Source of the DNA: Microdochium bolleyi | Lineage: Eukaryota; Ascomycota; Sordariomycetes; Xylariales; Microdochiaceae | Length of the DNA: 64,000 nt | Reading direction: 5' to 3' | Assembly: GCA_001566295.1 (NCBI GenBank) | Contig: KQ964262.1 | Coordinates: 310,001-374,000, forward strand | Shown here: one piece after another, positions 1-11,857 of the stretch | Numbering within the stretch: position 1 is the stretch's first letter | How the letters are laid out: each line of letters begins with the position of its first letter | Made by a program: the position numbers and the translations under genes | Notes under the pieces: model-generated | The model's input: the letters and a program-made list of their open reading frames with translations, nothing else | What the model was told of the DNA's origin: nothing | Database searches by the model: none

Positions 1-1
1 C

Positions 2-685
2 ACGGAAAAAGGCATCCAGTTCTGTGGCGAGCTTTCGGGAGCTATACAGAAGATTCACGACAGCTTCTTCGGCGACGAAGGTGACGGCGGCGCAGTGTCA
101 GAATCTCGACCATCATCCGAAGCACTATTTGGCGAGGGACTAAGCGGCTGCTTGCATCATATGCGTTTCACGCTGGCACAGCTTGAAAACAACCGGCAGA
201 GAATCCAGCAGGGTATGGGGGCAAACCCCAAGGCTAAACTGTCCGCGGAAGATGAGGCGGCATCAGAACGACTTCAGACAGAAGCGAGGACCCTCCGTAA
301 CTGCTTGGACTTCTGCTCCAATGTAGACGAAGTGCTCGAGTCACAGATGAGCAACATCGAGAACTATGCGGACGGGGACGATATCATTCAATACATGGTG
401 TCAACCGATGGCAAGCCACTCCTCGGCAAGAACAAAGGTTCCGGAAAGAGGCTCAAGCAAGCTGGCGGCCATCTCAGCGACGGGTCTTTCCAGCAGATGT
501 CTCAAGACTTCAAGGAGATCAGCATTCACGAGAAATTGCGACAAGAGCAATCCCCACCGAGCGCGCCGAGCACACCGAGCACACCGAGCGCTTCACAACC
601 CACGACGAAAAAGGCAGATGGAGCCCCTGTGCAAGACTCGCCCTTCGGTGCGCGTTACGGTACGGGTCTACCGCTTGGCAACTGA
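2..685 (+). CDS. 3' part of a fungal NLR-associated N-terminal-domain protein (5' truncated by window edge)
   Basis: The reading frame is open from the first bases of the window to a TGA at 683-685, so the start lies outside and at least 227 residues are visible. The visible part has an alpha-helical, Gln/Glu-rich region with a conserved-looking stretch around GKNKGSGKRLKQAGGHLSD (about 420-480), then a Ser/Pro-rich tail with CACCGAGCA-type triplet repeats near 560-590 (APSTPSTPSAS). The pattern of a NKGxGxRxKQxGGHLSDxSxQQ block followed by a disordered tail is familiar from fungal proteins carrying the so-called azaphilone cluster protein L N-terminal domain. That domain is often found ahead of NACHT or other modules or alone. 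The assignment is from memory of the motif, not a search. No catalytic motif is visible. It could equally be labelled a hypothetical protein. Confidence 0.55.
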   Translation, partial: TEKGIQFCGELSGAIQKIHDSFFGDEGDGGAVSESRPSSEALFGEGLSGCLHHMRFTLAQLENNRQRIQQGMGANPKAKLSAEDEAASERLQTEARTLRNCLDFCSNVDEVLESQMSNIENYADGDDIIQYMVSTDGKPLLGKNKGSGKRLKQAGGHLSDGSFQQMSQDFKEISIHEKLRQEQSPPSAPSTPSTPSASQPTTKKADGAPVQDSPFGARYGTGLPLGN

Positions 686-2288
686 AGGCCCGGGCCGGTG
701 GTTGCCACGACAGGTGCTGGCAGAATAGGATATACCCAGATATAAGAACATGGCTTGAAAGTCCAAAACCACTCTGCAGACAGCTTCGCAGGCCGTGCTG
801 CTGCCCCTGTGAGCTTCATGTCAGTCGCAGATGCAGTCATATTCCAGCCGTCTACCAATTTGACCCAGCATAAGAAACCAGCTTGCTGTGCAGAGTGGAG
901 CTGGGCTTGTCACAAATGAGAAGGTGACGGTGGGACTCAGGATGTTCCTACTAATAGATTTCAGGATCCATAGTAGATTGGTTATACTCAATTAGATCTA
1001 TCACAACGATTAGCTCATATGGATAGGAAATATATATTCTTTCGGGCCCAACGTTTAGACTTGAATATCGAAGCAGGTTCACGAATCCTTCATCACTACG
1101 TGGGCGAAGTTCAAACACTACCACTATCCTCGGATGTGATTTTCTCTCGAAAGATCTTCATGTCTCCTAGAGGAAATATCCCCGCTGTGTGCTTATCTGG
1201 CAGAATCAATGGTCGTGAATAACATTCAGGTTCATAGTTGAGGTATAGTGACACTAGCTATCTGTTTCATGAACAGCTATCTAGATGGAATTACTCTGAC
1301 GTAAGTAAGCCCGTACTCCGTAGCTTACTGCCAGCTCAACTAAGACTCCCGTGATCCAGGTGGCAAGCTCACTGTGTGACCGCGTAGACCAGTAGTCTGC
1401 ATCATGATCCAAATGTCGGCAAGTGCACCTCGCTTCCACATCGGCTGTCGTGTATATGGAGCCATGATCGACCAAGAGCCTGCGAAACGATCTGCAGCAT
1501 CATTTCAACAGGAGCAAAGTCCCCGCAGGGCAATTCAGCGAACGGCTAGTCCCGCAGGCTTACCAGGCCGGACACTGCCGGGATTACCGCCAGCCTTTCC
1601 TCCCGAGTCGTCATCTGGCAGCACGTTCCGCTCACCGAGCTGCTCACTTTGTCGCACGTTGGAGCCGGGACGATGACCCGGCCGTACGAGCAGGGGTTCC
1701 CACGGCATGTGGGTGACGTTTTGTCCTGCGGAAGAGGCAAGCATGGTGCAAATCCGTGTTCAGCTCATGGAGCCCCCTCGCCTCGTGTTTCTGCAAGACA
1801 ACGTGCCACAGTTGACGTCACCTAACCGGTAGTTCTGAGACCCCTGATATCGAACCCCTTTGCAGCCGGATCCCTGAGGGGGTGACAAAAGCATTGCCAG
1901 CTTGCCATTCGTGCGACTTGGTTGGTACAGCGTGGTCCTTCAGCCATCCAGGAATAGCACTGCGCAGCAATAGTTGTCCCGGTCTTATGCGGAGGAACAG
2001 CAGGCCGACTCCCTCCGGCGGAGCCTCGAGGAAGGGGGCGTGCGGGAAGCCCCACGGGCCCGTGGCGATCGGTTCAGCTCGCTGCAGGGGACCTGCCAAT
2101 TGCCGTTACGCAACATGGCCACGCGGGGGCGGCGATCGGCCTGATGGGCTTCAGGTCTGCCCCATCGGGAAGGCAGAGTGCGTCTGCCGAAGCGATCATC
2201 CCTTCTAGGACCGAACTCTGATCTCATAGCCCGTTGCTGCCAGAGGCTCGCAGGATCCTCCACGGCTTCATCCAGTGTCCAACACGAA
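686..2288. other. Gene-free stretch
   Basis: No convincing coding sequence is seen on either strand: the open frames here lack domains, splice structure and codon bias. An AT-richer patch lies at about 945-1060. The right end holds the promoter of the lysozyme gene. Confidence 0.6.
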
Positions 2289-2295
2289 TATATAA
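2289..2295 (+). promoter_or_regulatory. TATA box of the lysozyme gene
   Basis: TATATAA lies 170 bp upstream of the lysozyme ATG. It is followed by a pyrimidine-rich leader (CTTCCTTCACTCTTCCTTC) typical of fungal core promoters. Confidence 0.5.
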
Positions 2296-2458
2296 GCTGC
2301 ATCCATTCCTCCTGCCAAGCGGTAGGCCAAAAAGGCTCAACAACAGAATCAGTCAGGCATCAGCACAACCAGCTACCTCTACATCTAAACGAACCCTTCG
2401 ACAACACTTGCAACTTCCTTCACTCTTCCTTCTCAAGACCTCCCACAAACCACCCATC

Positions 2459-3083
2459 ATGCAACGCACAATCATCGCCGCCCTCGCCGCCCTCGCCTCC
2501 GTCGCGAGCGCCCAGTGCAACATCCCCGATGTCAACACTGCCACGATTAACCTCATTACCGAGTTTGAGGGCTTCCGAGCCAACATTTGTGAGTCCCATC
2601 CCCTCCTTCTCTTCCAAAGCTCCTACACAAATATTTAACCCTCTTCCCTTCCTCCCAGACACCGACCCTACGGGCAACCCAACAGTAGGCATCGGCCACC
2701 TCTGCCGCGACTCCCGCTGCAGCGACGTGTCGTACCCGATCCCCCTTTCTGAAGCCAACGGCAAGAAGCTCCTCGCCGACGACCTGGGCACGTACGAGGA
2801 GTGCATCACCATGATGACCAACTCGCGCGTCGTCCTCAACCTCAACGAGTTCGGCGCCCTCGTCTCCTGGGCCTTCAACATGGGCTGTGGCGCCGCCAAG
2901 GGCTCCACCCTCATCAAGCGCCTCAACGCCGGCGAGAAGCCCCAAACCGTGCTCCCGCAGGAGCTGCCCAAGTGGGTCAACGGCAACGGCCAGGTGCTGC
3001 CGGGCCTTGTGCGCAGGAGGAACGCCGAGGTCGAGCTTGCCAGGACCGCGACGTCGAGCCCGGCGCTGCCTGCGTGCAGCTAA
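2459..3083 (+). CDS. Secreted GH24 phage-type lysozyme
   Basis: Two exons (2459-2588, 2659-3083) give 184 residues; the intron has GTGAGT and CCCAG ends. Residues 1-18 form a signal peptide (hydrophobic AALAALASVASA), so the enzyme is probably secreted and cleaves the beta-1,4 bond between MurNAc and GlcNAc in bacterial peptidoglycan. The GH24 catalytic layout of T4 lysozyme is visible: Glu37 in FEGFR (T4 Glu11), Asp46 in YTDPTG (Asp20) and Thr52 in NPTVGIGH (Thr26). The helical domain with FGALVSWAFNMGCGAAKGSTL and the C-terminal PGLVRRRNAEVEL block are typical of the family. Fungal GH24 genes are thought to derive from bacteria or phages. The downstream neighbour is an unrelated ubiquitin ligase. 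Function would be bacterial competition or nutrition (inference). Confidence 0.92.
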
Positions 3084-4148
3084 GGGGGATTAGGCTGGGA
3101 ACAGAACACAAAAGTGGAGAGGTTCCGGAGAGGAGTTCGCAAAGTAGGTTTCTGAAAGGAACGACTTGTCACGATCTTAGGAGCGGAGCAAATATTGTGG
3201 AAGAACTAGTGCAGTAAGCCACGGTTTCAGGTAGTTGTTCACAACAAAACACATTGATAATGCACAGCCTTCCGCTCGTGTATGTCTGTTCGTGATGGAT
3301 CGTCACAAGTGACGGTTTTCTCTAAACTGTCGTCTGTGCGCTTGCATGGGGAACGAATCTGGCCCGAAACGCATTTACCAGGCGGCTATGTTCATGTTCG
3401 TATTGGTAGAATGCAAGAACCAACCATGGCCAAGAAAAAGAAACTCAGGTAGGAACAGGCAGCATTAGTCAACACTCGCAGGAGCCCTGATCCTATTGTG
3501 CGGGACACCTCAGGAACAGAGGGGATTATGTGTACCCGCCAGCCTTGAAGAATTGCCGTGGCCAGCTGAGCTTGATGCGGCCGTGGTACGCGACCCGCGC
3601 AGCGATGATTGGACTAAGCGGAGAGACCCGCGCTGCAGCCAACCGCCACCAGCGTCAACGGGGGATTGTTTGGACAAGACTGGCTTGATGCAAAGTATGT
3701 GCTGCATTGTCGTAAATTACTCGTGTAAGAGCCCGCAGCTTGGGATGCGGGCAGATCTGCGGACGTGTCTTGGTCAACCGGGCATCGTCAGAGGCAAGGC
3801 GGATGCTAAATAGTAACACGCAGCAATTAGGCGCTGACGTGGGGCAAAAAGACACATGCGGGCAGCCCGCAGGGTCAGCCAAGGCGTACTTCCGAGTCCA
3901 TGCATATCACGCAGCCTTATCACCCAAAACAATACAGAGCAAGATGTGCTAAAGAACTGCTCGAACATCCCCGGCCTTTCCGTGCCTGGATGGACAGTCA
4001 ACTGGCTGTACTCCCTCCAGAAGGAGTGTCTGAAGCTCAACGATTCCTCGTTCGACAAAACCAGTAGAACACATTCGGTTCAAAACTACGCTGGCCTTCT
4101 CTTCCGTCGTACGCAGCGCAATCACGTGGGCTTAGGCCATCTACTGCA
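3084..4148. other. Gene-free stretch between lysozyme and RBR ligase
   Basis: It should contain the lysozyme 3' UTR and the upstream region of the RBR gene. No conserved coding signal, RNA gene or repeat is visible. Confidence 0.6.
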
Positions 4149-6817
4149 ATGGCCCTCGGCAAGAGTCTCAGACGCGTCTTTGCCCGGAACAAAAGCAGGG
4201 TATCGCTATGGCCATCCCCGTCATCCGAAGCAGTCTGGGAGAGCATCCAGACACCACCGCGCTGGTGGCTGACGGAGGGCGCCGCTGCCCAAGGGGGAAG
4301 CCACGCCGCTCCCGAGGGCATACTTGTGGTGGCAGAAATGGAAGGCTCACCGGGACCATTGCGGCCGCAGGACCCGACGAGCATATCTCCCACGACGACT
4401 CAACATGTTGTAATCGAGCAGGACATGCGAGCCCGCGAAGGCCGGCCCGGAGCACAGGCGTTGGCGGTGGCCACGGACGATAACAGGTTCGAATTTGTCC
4501 TGCAGGTCCTCGAGGCGTCGGCGCAGGAGCAGGCCGCGGCGCTGGCGGCTGTGCAGGAAGCAACGGCGGCGCAGCTGCGGGATGCAGGACACACGATCGA
4601 GGTGCTGAGGGTGGAGAGCTGCGAGCTAAGAGAGCGCACCGAGGCCCGGCAGGCAGAGCTGCAGGCCCGCGTCGCCGAACTGGAGAGGCAGCTCGTCGAG
4701 TCACGGGAGCGTGCGGCGCGGACGGAACCCATCCTCGCCCTGCTGGCCAAGCAGGCCATCCTGACGGCCAGTGGCGGTGCGTTGCAAAGCGGGAGCCGAG
4801 GCGGCAGCAACAACAACAACAACAACAGTTTATCGGACTTCATGTTCGGCCCCGACCATACGGCTGCGTGTGCCAGCCTGGAGAGCTGCCACAAGCTCCT
4901 CGAGCTGGCATGCCGAGGGGAGACGCTGCTCCTGTGCGACTCGTGCGGCGTGCCCCAGGCCGGGCCGAGCGAGCTGTGCACCATCGTCGCCGCAGTTGGG
5001 GACGATCACAGCGAGACAGCCTCAAGTCTGCCCTTGCAATGCGGCCAGCACAACACGTGCAAGCCGTGCGGCGCGGAGAAGCTGCTCGAGTCGCTCGAGA
5101 AGAAGTGGTGGCAGGACCGGGGCGCAGACGACGTCGTCAGGGTCCACTGCCTGGCGAAGAACTGCTTCAGTGTGATGAATATCACCTCTGAGCGCAATTT
5201 CTTCAAGCTCCTGCGCTCTTTGGGGGTCAGGGACCCGGATAAGCATATTCAAGCGTAAGTCGCATAGGTCGATGTGAAGTACCTTTACGTCTCAGTTTCA
5301 CCCGAGTCAATTCTAAAGAGCTGAGAAGAAGCTGAATCATGGGACCAAATAATCTGACAGAATTCCAAACACAGCTACACTCAAGCCAGGGTCTTGCGTC
5401 CACATTTACTGAGAGCGGCCCCCCAGATTACGAAACACGCGTCCAGAGAGGCCAGGATTCTGCACCGCCGACTCGAAGCCGCGGGTTTCATGGTCACTCA
5501 GCCCGCAATGATTAAAGCCCTCGAGAGCGACAATAACAATAACAACCGCGGTGAATTGGTTACCTTGGTGTCCACCGAGCGCCACGGCGTGAGCCTCCAG
5601 ATACCCGTCTTCACCGGCCTCCTCAAACGCAGCAGCAGCGGCGGCAGTGGCAGCTGGTCAGAGAGGACGTGCTGCATCTGCGCCTCGAATTTCCCAGGCG
5701 ATTCCCTCGCGATCTCATCAGAGGAATTTTGGGTGCGGGCCTGCGAAGGGTTCGGCGGGGAATGGATGTGGAAAGTTCTTTCGTCCTTCCCTCTGCCGAG
5801 GCATCTCGGCTGCAGCGACCACCACGAGGTCAACTTCTGCAGCGGTTGTCTCGCCACGCATATGGAGACTAGGATTGAGGAGCTCGGCAGCGCGCGATGT
5901 CACTTGCTGAGCTGTATGATGCCGGATTGCGAGCGGAGGCTGACCTATGAGGAGGTCAAGTTCTTTGCGAGCAAGGCGACTTTTGAGAAGTAGGTTCTCT
6001 TACTTTGCACTCAAAGGCAGTCGTTCCCCGCTGTGAACCCGGACGGGTCGCTTGCCTCAGAGCCAGAACTAAATACATTGTGCCATTTTTGCAGATACGA
6101 CAGATACCTCCTCCTCAACCGAATATCATCGGACCCGAACTTCCGCTGGTGTCTTCGAGAAGGGTGTCGAAGCGGCCAGATCGTACCGGACGCAGCCGTC
6201 CACAACTTGCCCGAGGGCTACTATAACTGCGACGGGTGCGGCTTCGAAATGTGCTCCTCCCATCAGACAGCTTGGCACACCGGGATGACATGCGCACAAG
6301 TTAACACGCGCCAGGCGCAAGAGGAAGCTTCGGAAAGACAACAAAGAGATGGCTCACGCCAGTGGATTGAGCAGAATACCAAGACATGTCCTGGCTGCAA
6401 CGTGAGGATCGAGAAGAACGCGGGATGTTTCCACATGACTTGTAAGTTGGCTTGCTCCTTTCGGCCAGCGTGTTGTAGCCATTGTTCCACAGAGCAAACT
6501 TCTCTCGCTTTTCCAAACCCTCTCCCGACGTCAGCTCTGCCACCCTTTTACGGTCTAAGAGTCCCCGACTGTCCGAAAGATCCAAGTCCCCTGCTGATAT
6601 CCTTGCACGATGCCTAGGCTCCTGCGGCTTCGAATTCTGCTGGGAGTGCCTGGCTGACTGGCGCGGCATCGTCCGGCGGACAGAGGGCAACGCCACCTAT
6701 GTCTCCACAGGACATAGCGCGAGTTGCTTCTTCCATGGTGCGGACATACAGCCAACACAACTAGTGGGTCGGACTCTGGAAGAGGCTGTGGAGGCGGCTC
6801 TGCAGGGTCGCGCGTGA
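4149..6817 (+). CDS. RBR-type (RING-IBR-RING) E3 ubiquitin ligase
   Basis: Four exons (4149-5254, 5375-5989, 6095-6441, 6618-6817) give 755 residues. The protein starts with a disordered region, then an Ala/Gln/Glu-rich coiled coil (about residues 110-200) and a short poly-Asn run near 220. RING1-like cysteines begin at TCCICASNF (about 465). An IBR follows in exon 3 (YYNCDGCGFEMCSSHQ). RING2 reads CPGCNVRIEKNAGCFHMTC and continues in exon 4 with CGFEFCWECLADW. The Cys-His pair in AGCFHM matches the catalytic thioester cysteine of HHARI/parkin-type RING2 domains, so ubiquitin transfer is likely. The third intron is the longest (176 nt) and splits RING2; its TAG acceptor leaves one residue fewer than usual between the zinc pairs. 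Substrates are unknown. The N-terminal start is the first in-frame ATG and could lie further downstream. Confidence 0.88.
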
Positions 6818-7482
6818 GCCGCAAATGGCCGTTAAGAAGTGCCAAGGGACGCTTATTCGACATTTAATACCATTTTGCATAGACTCTGGAAGAACCTGAA
6901 GCAGTCATAAACATATTTTGTAAAGCAGAGAAAAGAAGTTGGCTGTGAGTGTCTTTGCATGACAGACGGCACAACTTGCATACGTCGCGGTAGACGTTAT
7001 CCTACATGCACGACTCGGAGCTTGCACAGCCCGGCAGATGTTCTAAGTTCCGCGTCAAAACTATCCGTGACCGAGAGAAAAATTCTTTCCCGAACTCGAT
7101 CTTGCAGTGAGTGCGCTTGTCCCGAGTGCGACCGTATCGCAATAAGTGTTCGTGTTCGGGTCCCAGTTTTTCTGTCCCCCTTAACGCTCCGTGTTCGGGT
7201 TCGTTGACCAGGAGCGAGCCAATCGGCTTCAACCATCGTACTGTGGACTACCAGATTTGAGCTGTCAGCTTGTATTAGCAGGATCACGGTCTTGTTTGAA
7301 ATCAGATGTATAAGACGTCAAGTTGAGGACGTCTTCCCGAATGTCCCCAAAATAACAACAAAAACAAGTCCGTCCACCATATATTTACTCTTTAAACCTA
7401 CCAGCCTCCTTTTTGACATCCAGCTGCGCACCATCACAAGACAGAGTCGAATACTGCCGTGTGAACAACATATACGCACAAA
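6818..7482. other. Intergenic region upstream of the sterol methyltransferase gene
   Basis: It contains the presumed Erg6-type promoter. The 11-mer CGTGTTCGGGT occurs twice, at about 7151 and 7190. No coding sequence is recognised. Confidence 0.5.
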
Positions 7483-8925
7483 ATGGTCAGCTCAACACAA
7501 CAGCTCATCACAGCCGAGCAGGCGCGCAACTCGGCGTTCGACCACGCGCTGCACGGCAGCTCGGGCGCTGGGCAGGGCGGGCTCAAGGCCATGATGAGCA
7601 AGGACAACTCTGCGCGCAAAGCCGCCATGGACGAGTACTTCCAGCACTGGGACGGCAAGAAGGCCGAAGACGAGACGGCCGAGGTCCGGCAGGCGCGGAC
7701 GAATGACTACGCGAGTCTGACGAGGCAGTATGTTTCTCTCCTCTTTCCTCCCCGTGTCGAAATCACACGTACTCGGTCATGGCCACATCTTGTGTCAACG
7801 GTGGCCGCGCTCAGGCAGGATTCAGGGTATACCAAATAACTGACAGACGCGACTCCGCTGGTGCAGATACTACAACCTCGCGACCGACATCTACGAGTAC
7901 GCCTGGGGCACCTCGTTCCACTTCTGCCGCTTCGCGCACGGCGAGTCCTTCAACCGCGCCATCGCGCGGCACGAGCACTTTCTCGCGCACAACATCGGCC
8001 TGCGGCCCGGGATGAGGGTCCTCGACGTGGGCTGCGGCGTCGGCGGGCCCGCGCGCGAGATTGTCAAGTTCGCGGGCTGCCATGTCACCGGCCTGACGAT
8101 CTCCGAGTACCAGGTGCAGAGGGCGACGCAGTATGCGGCCAAGGAGGGGCTGAGCGCGAAGATGAAGTTTGTGCAGGGTGATTTCATGGTACGTGTCACG
8201 CTGATTTTCCACATCTGTGTCACACGGGACGGGTGCGAGGGAGAAACCAAAGGAGATTGTACACTAACCACTTGCCTGTTGCCCGTACACAGAAGATACC
8301 GTTTCCCGATAACTCATTCGACGCCGTCTACGCCATCGAGGCGACCGTCCACGCGCCCTCGCTGCAGGACGTGTACAGCGAGATCCATCGCGTGCTGAAA
8401 CCCGGCGGCACATTCGGCGTGTACGAGTGGCTCATGACGGACACGTACGACAACGAGGACCTCGAGCAGCGCCGCATCCGACTCGACATAGAACAGGGCG
8501 ACGGCATCGCGCAGATGGTGACGGTGCAGGACGGGCTCGCAGCCATCAGGGGCGCGGGGTTCGAGCTCAGGCATCACGAGGACCTTGCCGCCGCCTACGA
8601 CGAGGAAGATGCGAGAAGCGGCAAGGGCGGCAACGAGGGGGGCGCGGCGGCGCCGTGGTACTGGCCCATCGGCAGCGACGTGCGGTACGCACAGACGGCG
8701 TGGGACCTGGTCACGGTGCTGCGGATGAACCGCTGGACGAGGCTCGCGTCGCACGCCATGATGGGTGTGCTCGAGACGGTGCGCGTGCTGCCTTTCGGCA
8801 CCAAGGCGACGGCCGAGAGCCTGGGCCGCGCGGCGGACGCTTTGGTCGAGGGCGGGCGGAGGAAGCTGTTCACACCGATGTACCTTATGGTTGCGCAGAA
8901 GCCCCTGGATAGCGAGGCGCAGTGA
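7483..8925 (+). CDS. erg6: Sterol 24-C-methyltransferase (Erg6 family)
   Basis: Three exons (7483-7727, 7867-8188, 8293-8925) give 399 residues, close to the usual 375-385 plus a slightly longer C-terminus. The enzyme transfers a methyl group from S-adenosylmethionine to C-24 of zymosterol in ergosterol synthesis, on ER and lipid-droplet membranes. The sterol-methyltransferase hallmark YEYAWGTSFHFCRF lies in exon 2. SAM motif I is VLDVGCGVGGPAREI (about residues 133-147). Post-motif blocks are IPFPDNSFDAVYAIEATVHAP, EIHRVLKPGG and FGVYEWLMTD. The C-terminal sterol-MT domain ends in FTPMYLMVAQKP. A Gly/Asn-rich insertion (GKGGNEGGAAAP) sits before WYWPI. Whether this is the only Erg6 copy or a paralogue cannot be told from the window. 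Confidence 0.93.
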
Positions 8926-10316
8926 TGGAGATGACGAGCTCTTGTGGCTGTGAACTTTCCCTGGACAACTCGAGCATGGTCATCTTGGGTAACATCGTTG
9001 CGTGGGCTTGTGAGATTTGCGCAGATAGCATTATGATTGCCAACCAGATCCTGGTAACACTACCAGATCCTGGTAACACTAGAGTAATAGAGATGCTTTC
9101 AGAAGCCCGACTTCGCAAGTGTTGCGGTTGATGTCTTGCTTGTCATTACAGCTGAGTAAGAGAGCATGCAGGTTTGGGTATCGCGAGCAGAATACGGGAG
9201 GCCTCCATCTCATATCATCTCGTGCAGGGGGTTTGACCCTTGACAACAAAACAGCCACGCTGCAATGCAACAGCAGCAACCCTTGCCATCACTCCAAGCA
9301 GGCTGGAGGCGAAAAGCCCGCTCGACCCGCATGGGAGTTGGGCATCGTGAAGATATGCCACGAATCTGGGCTTTACCAACTTTCTATTCATGAAAGGCAT
9401 CGGGGTAAGCATTTGTCTCTCTGAAAACTGCAACATTGTTGTCCCTAGATACATCACGATTCTGTGAGCTGTCGATCGAAAGTCGTGAACCGAATCTTGG
9501 GCGGTATCGCTGCATGCTGTCGATGTGCTTCGTGGGTCTGCACCTGAACCAGACGTCAGCAGCCCGGACAGAGTGGATCTAGGGCTATGTTATCGGAGTG
9601 TCACCAGGGGTGCAAAGTAGTTCGAGAACGGCACATGCTACATATCCTGTAGCAGAGGCTCACTGACGACCAGTTCTGGAAATGCTCTGAAGGATGCATT
9701 CGGACACTGGAAGCTTAGCTCAGTGCTGCACGGGGTCTCTGGGGATGTCTAGTCTGTTGACATCGTGACCAGTGAAGTGCTCTTAGCTTCCCCTTGGCAT
9801 GTGCAAGAGCCTCCAGAAAGCGGGCCTTGTCCTAGTAATCCGTCAATCAACATCAGGCAATTGTGGCAGTGCTCAAGCCTCCGTCTACTGTTTAGGGGCA
9901 GGATGCGAACTCGACTTCTGCCTGCGTGGGAAATATAGGCGGGCTGATGCTGGGGCTCTGTGATTCCAGGGCTTGGAAGTGCACTTTTCCCCCACATCTG
10001 GATACCCTTCCAGCCAGGCCGGTCCTTTTGGTTGGTGTTGTGTGGAAGTCGGCACATGAAGCCTTGAGGACTCCCTTACAGCAAGGGAAGCCGTAGTCGG
10101 GCAGTGCAAAACTGCAAAAAGACAGATTGTGACCACGTAACAATGCATACTGACCAACAGCCTGATTTGGGAGACGATAAATATCAACTGCACAGGTGTG
10201 CATGTCTGAAGAGACAACCGCCAACAGCAATTCACACCACGTCCAACTAAGCCACCAAGGCAGACTCTACAAGCTCACGAATTCCCAGTGTCTCTAAACG
10301 GCAAATCAAACGAAGG
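8926..10316. other. Gene-free stretch with a short tandem repeat
   Basis: It contains the Erg6 3' region and the upstream region of the membrane-protein gene. A perfect 19-bp tandem duplication is listed separately. No coding gene is recognised. Confidence 0.55.
9044..9081. repeat. Perfect 19-bp tandem duplication
   Basis: The unit CCAGATCCTGGTAACACTA occurs twice head to tail (9044-9062 and 9063-9081) without mismatch, about 120 bp past the Erg6-type stop codon. It contains the near-palindrome CCAGATCCTGG. Confidence 0.9.
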
Positions 10317-11449
10317 ATGAGCCGCCTCGCCGATGCTCCGCTGATCCAGTCCGTCTTCTCGGGGCTGGTGACCCTTCCCGCACTCGCGTTGGGAATTGCC
10401 AGTCTCGTCGTTCTCAACAAGGGCAATGACCCGGTCCGCAGAGGCTTCAGATGGCTTGCATTCGCAGCGCTGTCATTGTTCGTGTACGTGATCTAGTCTA
10501 CCCGGCGTTCCCTCGAGCAGACCCAGCCGCTCATTTGACCTACATTGTAGCCCTGGACTGACCATTTCCTGAACTTCACAGCTACGCGTTGTTCGTGTGT
10601 GTGATGAACGCAATGAACGAGGGGACCGGCTTCAGCTTCGAAGTAGCCATGGGACTCTCTGCGGGCGGTGGCTTCGCAAGAAACATGGCACATATTCAGC
10701 TGCTGTTCGTCATCCTGGACCTCGTCTCAGGCCACCTCCTGCTCTGGAACCGCGCCCCGCGCCTACAGAAGACCGTCCGCTGGGGTTCCTACGGCGCCGT
10801 GGCGGTGCTTTACGTGCTGAGTCTGACGATCTTCATCGGCTATCTGACCCTCGACACTTCCTACTTCCTCGATGAGAACAGCACCAGACACTATAGTAAG
10901 ATCTTTCGGGCATCCAACTTCCTCCTGCTGGCGTTGCACAACGCGGCTCTGGTTTTGTGTGTCTATGTGCTGCGCGTAGCGAAGAAGGTCGACCACAAGG
11001 GACAGGTACGTCAGCGATTGAGGGCCCCCGTCTTCGGATCCCCTCGGGCCGTCGAGCAATTCCCCCTTTGAGTTCAAAGCACTAACAACAACTCTCACCC
11101 CATCTCGCAGACGCCTGTGCTCCTCCTCATCGCAGCCTCCTTCGTCTGGGCCCGCACAATCTTCGTCCTGGCCTCCGACATTGTCAGCATGATCCCCATC
11201 CCAAAGCGCAGCTTTCTCGCCGCGGCATCCGAGGAGTGGTGGAACATGCAGATCAGGCGCAACAATACATATATTGCCGAGAGCTTCGCCGAGATGTTCC
11301 TGCCCCTCGCCGCGATCGCAGTGCTTTACGCTGCTGGGAAGCGCAGGCAGGGTGGACTGTGGTCTGCCGAGAGCGCTGCGGACGCTGCGGCTGTCGTTGA
11401 CACCGATAGCGATGTAGAGAAGCAGCAACAGCAGTCCCTGCAGAAATAA
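10317..11449 (+). CDS. Multi-pass membrane protein of unknown function
   Basis: Three exons (10317-10483, 10582-11005, 11111-11449) give 309 residues. About seven hydrophobic helices are visible, for example LPALALGIASLVVL, HIQLLFVILDLVSGHLLLW, YGAVAVLYVLSLTIFIGYL, FLLLALHNAALVLCVYVL and PVLLLIAASFVWARTIFVLA. A short acidic and Gln-rich cytoplasmic-type tail (DTDSDVEKQQQQ) ends the protein. The seven-helix layout and short loops resemble fungal receptor-like or PTH11-distant integral membrane proteins, but the N-terminal CFEM domain of PTH11 is absent and no family signature is recognised. The block SEEWWNMQIRRNNTYIAESFAEM before the last helix is likely functional. No clustering clue comes from its neighbours. 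Confidence 0.75.
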
Positions 11450-11857
11450 GCCACGATATCGGTTCTAGACGATCCAGGTTAGGGTCGTGAGACTGCCTCG
11501 ATCTGGATACTAAAGCTGAGAGCCTGGGATATGAGTTGCTTCAGCTTGGGGATATGGATTCTGTCGGATGGTGGTGCCTTCCACTTGGCAGCCACAACAT
11601 GGGCCGCCTTCATATAGAAACACGCTAGATGTTGCGCAATAGCTACATGGTCTTGTTGCCAATGGTTGGTGCTATGCTTCAACACGGGGAATACAATAGG
11701 CAGTCAATAGATTTGAACAATGGTTTTACTACTTTTAGGTCCGATGCGCAGTGTACGCACTTGATCTCGAAGCATGCCAAATTATGGTTTTAAACCCTTC
11801 AGCAGCCGTCCTGCCGTTATTCTTTGATGACCCCTAGGGGTCATCCAGGTCCTCTTC
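11450..11857. other. Convergent 3' intergenic region
   Basis: It lies between the 3' ends of the membrane-protein gene (+) and the RidA gene (-). A short perfect palindrome CCCCTAGGGG occurs at about 11831-11840, 18 bp from the RidA stop codon. Nothing else is seen. Confidence 0.55.

Noticed and set aside
1000..1300. AT-rich patch as a possible RIP-mutated transposon relic
   Set aside because: Too short, no terminal repeats, no remnant transposase frame, and no clear TpA-rich skew by eye.
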